Assembly (NCBI GenBank): GCA_964458615.1
Contig: CAYWJR010000045.1
Location: 1-11,124, forward strand
DNA from: SHNJ01 sp964458615
GTDB lineage: Bacteria; Pseudomonadota; Alphaproteobacteria; SHNJ01
Reading direction: 5' to 3'
DNA: 11,124 nucleotides
Part shown: positions 1 to 6,517 of the stretch, one piece after another
Numbering within the stretch: the stretch's first letter is position 1
How the letters are laid out: each line of letters starts with the position of its first letter
Notes under the pieces: model-generated
The model's input: the letters and a program-made list of their open reading frames with translations, nothing else
The model's database searches: none
What the model was told of the DNA's origin: nothing
Program-made: the position numbers and the translations under genes

Positions 1-717
1 CATCTGGTGAATTGTCTGGGCGCCGATCACGGCGGATATGTGCGCCGTATCACCGCCGCCACCAAAGCCGTCAGCAACGGCGAGGCGGAGTTGGATTGCA
101 AACTGAACCAGTTGATCAGCATTTTGCGCAATGGCGAACCGGTTCGTATGTCGAAACGGGCCGGGACTTTTGTTACGTTGCGCGACGTTCTCGAGGATGT
201 GGGCAAAGATGTGTTCCGGTTCGTGATCATGACGCGCAAAAACGACGTCGCGTTCGATTTCGATCTGGCCAAGGCCAAGGAACAATCCAAGGATAACCCC
301 GTGTTTTACGTGCAATACGCGCATGCGCGGATCCGTTCGGTGATGCGCCACGCGGTGGAAATGTACGGCGCCGATCAAATCGCGCCGGCCAATTTGCAAA
401 AGGCGGATTTCGCACTTTTGACAGACGAGTCGGAAATGGGCTTGATTAAATTGATGGCCGCCTGGCCGCGCGCGGTCGAAGCGGCGGCGATCGCGCACGA
501 ACCGCATCGATTGTGTTTCTTTATTCAGGATCTGGCCGCCGCGTTCCACGGTTTGTGGAACAAAGGCAAGGATCACGCGACCTTGCGTTTCCTCTTGCCC
601 GAACAAAAAGACCTAAGCATCGCGCGGCTTGCAATGATCGAATCGTGCCGCACCATCATCGCCAGTGGGCTTGATATTTTTGGCGTCAAAGCAGTTGAGG
701 AATTGACCAATGAATGA
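1..717 (+). CDS. argS: Arginyl-tRNA synthetase, C-terminal part (5' end outside window)
   Basis: ArgS is the cytoplasmic class I synthetase that charges tRNA-Arg with arginine using ATP. The reading frame is open from base 1, so the gene begins upstream; about 238 residues are visible of a protein usually near 560-590 aa. Seen directly: the catalytic-domain segment GADHGGY (bases 19-39), the class I KMSKS-type signature as RMSKR followed by AG (145-165), and the SKDNPVFYVQYAHAR segment that opens the C-terminal DALR-type anticodon-binding helical domain (about residues 97-111 of the visible part). The end (FGVKAVEELTNE) resembles the usual short ArgS C-terminus. The TGA stop overlaps the start of the next gene by 8 bases, which suggests translational coupling. 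The KMSKS lysine at the first position is arginine here. Family assignment is secure. Confidence 0.97.
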   Translation, partial: HLVNCLGADHGGYVRRITAATKAVSNGEAELDCKLNQLISILRNGEPVRMSKRAGTFVTLRDVLEDVGKDVFRFVIMTRKNDVAFDFDLAKAKEQSKDNPVFYVQYAHARIRSVMRHAVEMYGADQIAPANLQKADFALLTDESEMGLIKLMAAWPRAVEAAAIAHEPHRLCFFIQDLAAAFHGLWNKGKDHATLRFLLPEQKDLSIARLAMIESCRTIIASGLDIFGVKAVEELTNE

Positions 718-1612
718 CGAATTACGTTTGAATAACGAAGACCGTATCGCCGGCAATGGCGGCGGAAACCGCCCGCGCCGCGCCCGCAGAATTTTGGTTC
801 TGGTGGTGCTGATCGCGTTTGTATCGGTCGTTTGGTACGCCTTTAGCCAAGGTCAGCAAATGGGAATCAGCCAGGTTACTCCGGTCATCAAGGCGGATGC
901 CGAACCGTACAAGGTAAAGCCGGATCAACCGGGCGGCATGGAAATCCCGCATCAGGATAAATTGGTGTACGATCAAATTCAGGGCGGCGGCGACGCCGCC
1001 AATCAGCCGGAAAAATTGGTTCCAGCGCCGGAACAACCGATCGAACCCGCGCCGAAATCGACAACGCCCGCGCCGTTGGATTTAACGCAAATTCCCGCAA
1101 CCAACGATGCGCCGATCACCGCAATCGATAAAACAACCAAACCCGCTGGCGCGATGGACGGCGAAAAACCGCCGGAATCGTTGGATTTGCCGCCCGCCAA
1201 AGAAGTAAAACCGGTGCCAAAAGTAACGCCGCAACCGGCCGATCACGAACCGATCGTTCCGGCCAATGCCAAAAAACCGGATGGCGCGAAATCGGAAATC
1301 GTAAAATCCGATGCCAAAAAACCGGATGCGGCGAAAACGGATGAAAAACCGGCCGCAGCCACCGGCGCTCACCGCGTGCAATTGGCGTCTTTGCCGGACA
1401 AGGGCGCGGCGGAAAAGGCATTGGCCAATTTCAAATCGAAATTCGCATCGGATTTTGCGGGCCATGAATTCACCGTCCGCGCGGCGAACATTCCCGGCAA
1501 AGGAATTTTTTACCGCGTGCAAATCGGCGGATTTTCAAGCAAAGAATCTGCCAAGGCCGCTTGCGATACATTGAAATCCAAAGGACAAGGGTGTTTATAT
1601 GCTGCACAATAA
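710..1612 (+). CDS. SPOR-domain inner-membrane protein (peptidoglycan binding)
   Basis: A 300-aa bitopic membrane protein. Order of parts: a short basic cytoplasmic N-terminus (RPRRARR, residues 21-27), one transmembrane helix (about 28-46), and a juxtamembrane motif with PGGMEIPHQDKLVYD at 74-88, which I recall as conserved in alphaproteobacterial SPOR proteins at this locus. A long Pro/Lys/Ala-rich periplasmic linker (about 95-218) follows, then a C-terminal SPOR domain (about 220-300) with HRVQLASL and FYRVQIGGFSS as its two characteristic strands. SPOR domains bind glycan strands lacking stem peptides, usually at the division site, so a role in cell division or wall remodelling is inferred. 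The linker contains an 18-bp direct repeat. The gene overlaps argS by 8 bases and nagZ by 14. Its placement between argS and nagZ is the usual alphaproteobacterial arrangement. The specific name is not determinable. Confidence 0.9.
   Translation: MNDELRLNNEDRIAGNGGGNRPRRARRILVLVVLIAFVSVVWYAFSQGQQMGISQVTPVIKADAEPYKVKPDQPGGMEIPHQDKLVYDQIQGGGDAANQPEKLVPAPEQPIEPAPKSTTPAPLDLTQIPATNDAPITAIDKTTKPAGAMDGEKPPESLDLPPAKEVKPVPKVTPQPADHEPIVPANAKKPDGAKSEIVKSDAKKPDAAKTDEKPAAATGAHRVQLASLPDKGAAEKALANFKSKFASDFAGHEFTVRAANIPGKGIFYRVQIGGFSSKESAKAACDTLKSKGQGCLYAAQ
1266..1328 (+). repeat. 18-bp direct repeat in the SPOR protein linker
   Basis: The 18-mer ATGCCAAAAAACCGGATG occurs identically at 1266-1283 and 1311-1328, a 45-bp period that preserves the reading frame. 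It encodes AKKPD twice inside the disordered Lys/Pro/Ala linker (residues about 187-205). This looks like internal duplication of low-complexity linker sequence rather than a mobile or regulatory repeat. Confidence 0.7.
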
Positions 1613-2579
1613 TTTAAAACCTGCCATATTCGGTTTTTCGGGAACTGTTTTAACAGACGCGGAAAAAAAGTTTTTTGAAACAACCAATCCCGTTGGCGCG
1701 ATCATATTCAAACGCAATATCGAATCGTTGGATCAAATTAAATCCCTGACCCAATCGTTGCGCGAGACAACGCAAAACCCCGATTTGATGATTCTGATCG
1801 ACCAAGAAGGCGGCCGGGTCGCGCGTTTGCAACCGCCATTATGGCCGTCTTATCCGCCGATGCGCCCGTATGGCGATTTGTTCGCCAAAAATCCCGAAGA
1901 CGCGATGCAACAAGTATACGACCATTATATGGCGATCGGCGCCGGGCTTTTGGAATTGGGGATCAATGTCGATTGCGCGCCGGTATTGGATATTCCAATT
2001 GCCGGATCGCATGACGTTATCGGCGACCGCGCATTCGCCGAAACCGCGTATCCGGTGATGCAATTGGGGCAACAGGCGATGATCGGTTTGATCGACGCGG
2101 GCGTTTTGCCGGTAATCAAACATATTCCCGGCCATGGCCGCGCCATGGTGGACAGCCATTTGGAATTGCCGCGCGTCGATACCGATTACGCGACATTGGT
2201 GGCAACCGATTTCGCGCCGTTTAAATTCTTGTGCGATGCGCCATTGGCCATGACCGCGCATGTTTTGTATACCGCGATCGACGCCGAATTGCCCGCAACC
2301 TTGTCGAAAAAAGTCATCGACAAGGCGATTCGCGGCGACATCGGTTATTTGGGTCTGTTGATGACCGACGATTTAGGGATGAAGGCGTTGCGCGGCAGTA
2401 TGCGGGAATTGACGGCGCAATCATTGGCGGCCGGATGCGATGTGGTTCTGCATTGCAACGGCAATATGGATGAAATGTCGCAAATCGCATCCGCATTGCC
2501 GGATGTGATGAACGAACAAGGCATGGCCAAATTGCAGCAAGCGATCAATATGGTAATCCACCAAAAATCGGCGGCATAG
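1599..2579 (+). CDS. nagZ: Beta-N-acetylhexosaminidase (glycoside hydrolase family 3)
   Basis: NagZ is a cytoplasmic enzyme that removes the non-reducing GlcNAc from GlcNAc-1,6-anhydroMurNAc (peptides) during peptidoglycan recycling. The 326-aa product has the single-domain NagZ layout and no signal peptide. Motifs seen: IDQEGGRVARL (67-77), KHIPGHG with the downstream DSH (174-187; Asp185/His187 match the NagZ-specific flexible-loop general acid/base dyad), and TDDLGMKAL (256-264). The catalytic nucleophile should be the first Asp of that last motif (Asp257) by analogy with the SDW/SDD motif of GH3. The ATG start lies inside the SPOR gene (14-base overlap), with a purine-rich AAGGACAAGG tract upstream at about 1581-1590. 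Length and motifs are complete, so the enzyme is probably active. It pairs logically with the upstream peptidoglycan-binding protein. Confidence 0.96.
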   Translation: MLHNNLKPAIFGFSGTVLTDAEKKFFETTNPVGAIIFKRNIESLDQIKSLTQSLRETTQNPDLMILIDQEGGRVARLQPPLWPSYPPMRPYGDLFAKNPEDAMQQVYDHYMAIGAGLLELGINVDCAPVLDIPIAGSHDVIGDRAFAETAYPVMQLGQQAMIGLIDAGVLPVIKHIPGHGRAMVDSHLELPRVDTDYATLVATDFAPFKFLCDAPLAMTAHVLYTAIDAELPATLSKKVIDKAIRGDIGYLGLLMTDDLGMKALRGSMRELTAQSLAAGCDVVLHCNGNMDEMSQIASALPDVMNEQGMAKLQQAINMVIHQKSAA

Positions 2580-2600
2580 CGTAAAGCAATTGGAACAATT

Positions 2601-3290
2601 ATGGATACAACCGAAATAATCCAAGGATTGGCGCACTGGGCATTGCCGGTTTTGATCGCCATTTGCTTGCACGAAGCCGCGCACGGTTACGTTGCCTGGA
2701 TGCTTGGCGACGACACCGCCAAACGCCTGGGCAGGGTCAGTATCAATCCATTGCGCCATATTCATCCCGTCGGCACGATATTGTTGCCAGGTTTATTGTT
2801 TTTCGCGGGCGCGCCGTTTTTGTTCGGTTTCGCCAAACCGGTTCCGGTAAATTTCACAAGGCTTAGAAACCCAAAAACCGATATGATTTGGGTGGCTTTG
2901 GCCGGGCCCGCCATTAACGTATTTTTGGCGTTCGTTTCCGCATTATTATTGCATACCATCGATTTTGCGGGCGGGTATGCGGATATAATCGAAAAGAATT
3001 TATCCAATTCCTTTATGATCAATATCGGCCTTGCAGTTTTCAACATGTTTCCGCTGCCCCCCTTGGATGGCGGGCGAATAATCACTGGAATATTGCCTAT
3101 GAAATGGGCTATACCTTATGCGAAACTTGAAACTTATGGGCTTTTCATATTGGTAACATTGATTTTTTTACTGCCCATGATGGGGGAACGCCACGGTATA
3201 AACCTGGATTTTTTCCAAGGTTTCATGGAATTGGGCATCGCCAGCCTTGGCAATATCGTTATTTTCCTGGCAGGGGGATTTAGCCGGTGA
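2601..3290 (+). CDS. Site-2 protease-like M50 membrane metalloprotease
   Basis: A 229-aa polytopic membrane protein of the small M50B/S2P type without PDZ or CBS domain. Zinc ligands are visible: HEAAH at residues 24-28 (His24, His28, catalytic Glu25) inside the first hydrophobic segment, and NMFPLPPLDGGR at 148-159, where Asp156 is the third ligand. Other hallmark segments are RVSINPLRHIHPVGT (45-59), GFAKPVPVN (76-84) and ALAGPAINVFLA (99-110). The family cleaves substrates within the membrane; the substrate here cannot be inferred. It follows nagZ by a 21-bp gap with a weak upstream Shine-Dalgarno (TGGAAC) and overlaps scpA by 4 bases. An M50 gene next to scpAB is common in bacteria, so the position is ordinary. 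No RseP-type PDZ is present, so it is not rseP. Confidence 0.93.
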   Translation: MDTTEIIQGLAHWALPVLIAICLHEAAHGYVAWMLGDDTAKRLGRVSINPLRHIHPVGTILLPGLLFFAGAPFLFGFAKPVPVNFTRLRNPKTDMIWVALAGPAINVFLAFVSALLLHTIDFAGGYADIIEKNLSNSFMINIGLAVFNMFPLPPLDGGRIITGILPMKWAIPYAKLETYGLFILVTLIFLLPMMGERHGINLDFFQGFMELGIASLGNIVIFLAGGFSR

Positions 3291-4150
3291 CACACGCGCC
3301 GCAAACAACAGAAACGATCACGGACGCAACGCCGGAAATTGCGGCGCCCGTTACCGTCAACCATTTCGAAGCGGATGTGAATCCGCCGTCCGCCAGTAAT
3401 GAAAATTCCGGCAATGACGGGTTGCGCGTGGATTTGGGCGGATACGAAGGCCCGTTGGACGTATTGTTGAATTTGGCGCGCGACCAAAAAATCGATTTGG
3501 GGCAAATCAATATCGTCGCATTGGCCGATCAATATTTGCAATTCATTCATTTGGTTAAAAAACAGAATTTGGAAATCGCCGCCGATTATTTGGTTATGGC
3601 GGCTTGGTTGACATATTTGAAATCGCGGTTGTTGTTGCCCGAACCTCCGCCCGAAGACGAACCCACACCCGAAGAATTATCGGCCGCATTGCAATGGCAA
3701 TTGCAACGTTTGGCGGCCATGCAGGGCGCGGGGGCGAAATTATTGTCGCGCGCGCGTTTGGGTATCGATTTTTTCAAACGCGGCAATCCCGAAGGTATCG
3801 CGGTCGTGCACAATCCCGAATATGCGGTGAATTTGTACGATTTGTTGTCGGCTTATGGCGATTTTAAACAACGCACGTCGGCGGCAAAACATTTTACCAT
3901 CAATCCCGATTCCCTGGAAACGATTGAAAACGCCATGATCCGTTTGCGCGAACGCATGGGATTGTCGCAACATTGGGAATCGTTGATCAGTTATTTGCCG
4001 GTCGATTTGATGCCCGGCGTGGTTGGCCGTTCATTCCTTGCCGCCACATTCGCCGCATCGTTGGAATTGACCAAATCCGGCGCGGCGCAAATCCGCCAAT
4101 TGCAAAATTTTGGACCCATTTACATCCGCAAAAAGAGTGACGCGCAATGA
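3287..4150 (+). CDS. scpA: Segregation and condensation protein A (kleisin)
   Basis: ScpA is the kleisin subunit that bridges the SMC heads and binds ScpB in the bacterial condensin complex on the nucleoid. The 287-aa product has a variable, probably disordered N-terminus (1-45). The N-terminal kleisin core YEGPLDVLLNLARDQKIDL (53-71) runs on to DQYL (81-84), then AADYLVMAAWLTYLKSRLLLP (98-118), an acidic Pro-rich hinge PEPPPEDEPTPEE (118-130), and a C-terminal winged-helix segment with VGRSFLAATFAASLEL (246-261). I chose the GTG start at 3287 because it overlaps the preceding stop as GTGA and has a strong AGGGGG Shine-Dalgarno at 3272-3277, 9 bases upstream. It overlaps scpB by 4 bases (ATGA), the usual coupled arrangement. 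Confidence 0.96.
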   Translation: MTHAPQTTETITDATPEIAAPVTVNHFEADVNPPSASNENSGNDGLRVDLGGYEGPLDVLLNLARDQKIDLGQINIVALADQYLQFIHLVKKQNLEIAADYLVMAAWLTYLKSRLLLPEPPPEDEPTPEELSAALQWQLQRLAAMQGAGAKLLSRARLGIDFFKRGNPEGIAVVHNPEYAVNLYDLLSAYGDFKQRTSAAKHFTINPDSLETIENAMIRLRERMGLSQHWESLISYLPVDLMPGVVGRSFLAATFAASLELTKSGAAQIRQLQNFGPIYIRKKSDAQ

Positions 4151-4905
4151 CCATGAATCAATTCGACAATATTGAATCCATCGAATCTATTGAATCTATC
4201 GCGGGCGCGGGCGAACCGATTGCCGCCGAACTGGATCAGGCGATTACGGCAACCGCCGCGATCAACGACAATTCGACCCCGCTTGCGGACATCGCCGAAA
4301 CGCGCCGTTTATTAGAGGCGTTGATTTTCGCCAGCGAACGCCCGTTGTCGCGCGCCGATTTGCAATCTTTCTTTCCGCCGGAATTCGATTTGGCGCCGTT
4401 GTTGAACGAATTGAAATCGGAATACGAAAACAAAGGTTTTCAATTGGTGGAAATCGGCGGCAAATGGTCGTTCGCGACCGCCAGCGATTTGGGCCCGTAT
4501 TTGAAACGCGAAAAAACCGTGCAACGCAAATTGACCCGCGCCACGGTTGAAACATTGGCGATCATCGCATACCACCAACCTGTGACTCGCGCCGAAATCG
4601 AAGAAATCCGCGGCGTATCGGTGGCGCAGGGCACATTGGATATTTTGTTGCACGCCGGATGGATCCGCCCCGGACGCCGCCGCGAAACGCCAGGCCGCCC
4701 GGTAACATGGGTTTCGACGGACGAATTTTTGCAGCATTTCGGCATTTCCGCGCTCGAAGATCTGCCAGGATTCGAAGAATTGAAAGCCACCGGGTTATTG
4801 GATAAAAACCGGCCGCAATCCGCGCCATTGTTCCAGCATGCGGATAATGTCGCATCCGCTATGGCCGAGGCGGCGGATAACGATTCCGATACCGAAGAAC
4901 TGTAA
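4147..4905 (+). CDS. scpB: Segregation and condensation protein B
   Basis: ScpB is a dimeric tandem winged-helix protein that binds ScpA within the SMC-ScpAB condensin. The 252-aa product carries the first winged helix from about residue 52 (LLEALIFASERPLS) and the hallmark second-domain segment LAIIAYHQPVTRAEIEEIRG (137-156). This is followed by the GRPVTWVSTDEFL and FGISALEDLP motifs (183-207). The N-terminal 50 residues and the acidic C-terminal tail (ADNDSDTEEL) are variable and likely disordered. The N-terminus holds three in-frame copies of Ile-Glu-Ser. The ATG overlaps the scpA stop; a second in-frame ATG lies two codons on (4153) and cannot be excluded as the start. This is the last gene of the argS-to-scpB run, followed by a 165-bp non-coding gap. 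Confidence 0.95.
   Translation: MTMNQFDNIESIESIESIAGAGEPIAAELDQAITATAAINDNSTPLADIAETRRLLEALIFASERPLSRADLQSFFPPEFDLAPLLNELKSEYENKGFQLVEIGGKWSFATASDLGPYLKREKTVQRKLTRATVETLAIIAYHQPVTRAEIEEIRGVSVAQGTLDILLHAGWIRPGRRRETPGRPVTWVSTDEFLQHFGISALEDLPGFEELKATGLLDKNRPQSAPLFQHADNVASAMAEAADNDSDTEEL
4171..4200 (+). repeat. 9-bp tandem repeat (three units) in scpB 5' region
   Basis: Three adjacent near-identical 9-bp units (ATTGAATCC, ATCGAATCT, ATTGAATCT, then ATC) encode Ile-Glu-Ser three times plus a final Ile, residues 9-18 of ScpB. Units differ only at wobble positions, compatible with slippage-type expansion followed by drift. Being in frame with a 9-bp period, copy-number change would alter length but not reading frame. 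Confidence 0.7.
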
Positions 4906-4914
4906 TTCCCGGCA

Positions 4915-4949
4915 TTTTGGGCGGTTGGGTGGTGCAAAACCGCCCAAAA
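4915..4949 (+). terminator. 12-bp perfect hairpin after scpB, possible terminator without U-tract
   Basis: A perfect 12-bp inverted repeat (TTTTGGGCGGTT at 4915-4926, AACCGCCCAAAA at 4938-4949) with an 11-base loop sits 10 bases after the scpB stop. The stem is stable, but on the plus strand it is followed by ACCCAC, not a run of T, and the T-run forms the left arm. It therefore lacks the classical intrinsic-terminator layout in either direction. It may act as an mRNA 3'-end stabiliser, a weak or Rho-assisted terminator, or a processing site between scpB and tatA. Confidence 0.45.
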
Positions 4950-4991
4950 ACCCACTATCAGCCTAAAAAATCGCCAAAAATCCGCCAGATA

Positions 4992-5023
4992 TTGAGATCG
5001 CGTTAATTTTTTGCGATTATAAT
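4992..5023 (+). promoter_or_regulatory. Putative promoter of tatABC
   Basis: A perfect TATAAT -10 hexamer lies at 5018-5023, about 48 bases upstream of the tatA ATG. The best -35 match, TTGAGA at 4992-4997, is 20 bases away, which is longer than optimal. A-rich tracts upstream (4965-4980) could aid polymerase binding. Position in the only gap between scpB and tatA supports an independent tat promoter. The -35 assignment is weak. Confidence 0.5.
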
Positions 5024-5070
5024 GACTCGTTCAAGTCCTGTTGTTTATTCAAACTTATCCGAGGTTTCTT

Positions 5071-5247
5071 ATGGGTTCTTTCAGCCTAATGCACTGGTTG
5101 GTCGTTATCGTCGTTATCTTGCTGTTGTTTGGCCGTGGCCGGTTATCGCAGGTCATGGGCGATTTCGCCAAAGGCATCAAAGCCTTTAAAACCGAAATGA
5201 AAGACGAAGACAAAAAAGACGGCCAATCCAAAATCGACAAAGAATAA
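5071..5247 (+). CDS. tatA: Twin-arginine translocase pore-forming subunit TatA
   Basis: TatA oligomerises at the inner membrane to form the passage for folded twin-arginine precursors. The 58-aa product has a short N-terminal transmembrane helix (about 6-20, SLMHWLVVIVVILLLF), the FGRG hinge (20-23), an amphipathic helix (24-42, RLSQVMGDFAKGIKAFKTE) and a charged Lys/Asp tail. I chose ATG 5071 rather than the in-frame TTG at 5041. It gives the family-typical MGSFS start and has a GAGG Shine-Dalgarno at 5061-5064 with 6-base spacing, whereas the upstream extension does not resemble TatA. The tail is short for the family (many TatA are 70-90 aa). First gene of the tat operon, with tatB following after 12 bases. 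Confidence 0.95.
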   Translation: MGSFSLMHWLVVIVVILLLFGRGRLSQVMGDFAKGIKAFKTEMKDEDKKDGQSKIDKE

Positions 5248-5259
5248 CCGGCTATATCC

Positions 5260-5583
5260 ATGTTCGATATCGGTTGGTCGGAATTGGCGTTGATTGGCAT
5301 TGTCGCCGTGATCGTGATCGGCCCCAAAGACATGCCAAAAGTAATGCGCCAGGTGGGGAAATTCACCCGCGCGGCGCGTAAAACCATGCGCGATTTCCAA
5401 TCCCAAGTCGACGACATCGTTCAAGCCGAAGACATCAAGGAATTCAAAAAAGAATTGGAAAAACACGGCATCACCGATTTCCACGAACAGGTGCAACGCG
5501 AATTGCAAAACACCGCCGAACAATTGCAGGAAAATTTGGACGCCACGCGGCCACATTCCGCGCAAACGGATAACAAATCATGA
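5260..5583 (+). CDS. tatB: Twin-arginine translocase receptor subunit TatB
   Basis: TatB forms the substrate-receptor complex with TatC in the inner membrane. The 107-aa product starts MFDIGWSELALIG, the typical TatB N-terminus with the conserved Glu8 in the transmembrane helix (about 5-20). The Gly-Pro hinge (21-22) and a long charged amphipathic helix (about 23-95) with a Lys/Glu/Gln-rich tail follow. The MFDIGWSEL start and GP hinge distinguish it from TatA. The ATG has no convincing Shine-Dalgarno in the 12-base gap after tatA, so reinitiation or coupling with tatA is likely. Its TGA overlaps the tatC ATG as ATGA. Length is a little short for the family because the variable C-terminal tail is short. 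Confidence 0.94.
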   Translation: MFDIGWSELALIGIVAVIVIGPKDMPKVMRQVGKFTRAARKTMRDFQSQVDDIVQAEDIKEFKKELEKHGITDFHEQVQRELQNTAEQLQENLDATRPHSAQTDNKS

Positions 5584-6398
5584 CCGAACCGGAATCCCCA
5601 AAAATGGATGACGATGACGGATTGATGCAAATGCCGTTGATGCAGCATTTCATCGAATTGCGGGCGCGTTTGTTTTACACCGCGCTTGGGTTTGTGATCG
5701 CGTTCGGGATCAGTTTTCATTACGCCAACCATGTATACGATTTTCTGGCCAAACCGTTGGCCGATGCGATGGCGGCGCGCGGACATGGCAGCCAGCGGAT
5801 GATTTTCACCGGCATTACCGAGGCGTTTTTTACCCAATTGAAATTGGCGATGTGGATGGCGTTGTTCATCACATTGCCGCTGTTGTTGACGCAAATATGG
5901 ATGTTCGTCGCGCCCGGTTTGTATAAACGGGAAAAACGCGCTTTTGCCCCGTTTTTGATCGCAACGCCGATATTGTTTTCGGTCGGCGCGGCGATGGCGT
6001 ATTACGTCGTATTCCCGATGGCTTGGAAATTCTTTCTGGGTTTTGAAACCGTCGGCGGGGTGGGCAGTTTGCCGATCCAATTGGAAGCAAAAGTAAACGA
6101 ATACCTGGCCGTCGTCATGGGATTGATATTGGCGTTTGGGTTTTGTTTCGAATTGCCGGTGTTATTGGTGCTGTTAAATAAAATCGGCGTCGTCATGGCG
6201 CAAACACTGGCCGAAGGCCGCCGGTACGCCATCGTTGGCATATTGATCGTGGCGGCGATTGTGACCCCGCCGGATGTTATCAGCCAATTGCTGTTGGCCA
6301 TACCAATGTATGCATTATACGAAATATCCATATGGATCTGTTATGCCCAGGAAAAAACATCCAAAAAGCGTGATTTAGCGCCAATTTCTGGGCAATAG
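5580..6398 (+). CDS. tatC: Twin-arginine translocase core subunit TatC
   Basis: TatC is the six-helix inner-membrane protein that recognises the twin-arginine signal and nucleates the translocase. The 272-aa product has an acidic N-terminal extension (residues 1-19) and the cytoplasmic signature QHFIELRARL (22-31). Glu26 and Arg28 there correspond to E. coli Glu15 and Arg17. The first cytoplasmic-loop motif MFVAPGLYKREKR (108-120) has Phe109 and Glu118 matching the E. coli substrate-binding Phe94 and Glu103. Six hydrophobic helices can be traced, the last near TPPDVISQLLLAIPMYALYE (229-248). All key residues are present, so the translocase should be functional. It overlaps tatB by 4 bases. 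In many Alphaproteobacteria serS follows directly; here 2.8 kb separates them. Confidence 0.97.
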   Translation: MTEPESPKMDDDDGLMQMPLMQHFIELRARLFYTALGFVIAFGISFHYANHVYDFLAKPLADAMAARGHGSQRMIFTGITEAFFTQLKLAMWMALFITLPLLLTQIWMFVAPGLYKREKRAFAPFLIATPILFSVGAAMAYYVVFPMAWKFFLGFETVGGVGSLPIQLEAKVNEYLAVVMGLILAFGFCFELPVLLVLLNKIGVVMAQTLAEGRRYAIVGILIVAAIVTPPDVISQLLLAIPMYALYEISIWICYAQEKTSKKRDLAPISGQ

Positions 6399-6414
6399 AG
6401 TTTCAATTATACCC

Positions 6415-6437
6415 TGCAATTTGTAATTGCATTTTTT
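6415..6437 (+). terminator. Weak intrinsic terminator after tatC
   Basis: A 7-bp perfect stem (TGCAATT at 6415-6421, AATTGCA at 6425-6431) with a 3-base loop is followed immediately by six T residues (6432-6437), 17 bases after the tatC stop. The layout is that of a Rho-independent terminator. The stem has only two G:C pairs, so termination may be partial. Confidence 0.5.
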
Positions 6438-6517
6438 CCTATTCGGATATATAACTATTATGTATATTTACGCACGCGTGTAATAAAATTATCAGAATTA
6501 AAAAAGTGGGGTATAAA
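6427..6517 (+). promoter_or_regulatory. AT-rich promoter region of the secreted-protein gene pair
   Basis: The segment before the ATG at 6518 is much more AT-rich than its surroundings. Candidate -10 boxes are TATAAC (6450-6455), 17 bases after a TTGCAT (6427-6432), and TATTAT or TATATT a few bases further on. No single choice is compelling. A CACGCGTG palindrome lies at 6473-6480. A GTGGGG purine tract (6506-6511) serves as Shine-Dalgarno, six bases before the ATG. Confidence 0.4.

Noticed and set aside
1082..1522. Long minus-strand open frame rich in Arg/Phe opposite the SPOR gene
   Set aside because: It is the antisense of a low-complexity Lys/Pro/Ala coding region, has no recognisable domain and no ribosome binding context.
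5041..5070. TTG at 5041 as the tatA start, giving a 68-aa protein
   Set aside because: The extra ten residues are not TatA-like, and the ATG at 5071 has a good Shine-Dalgarno (GAGG, 6-base spacing) and the family-typical MGSFS start.
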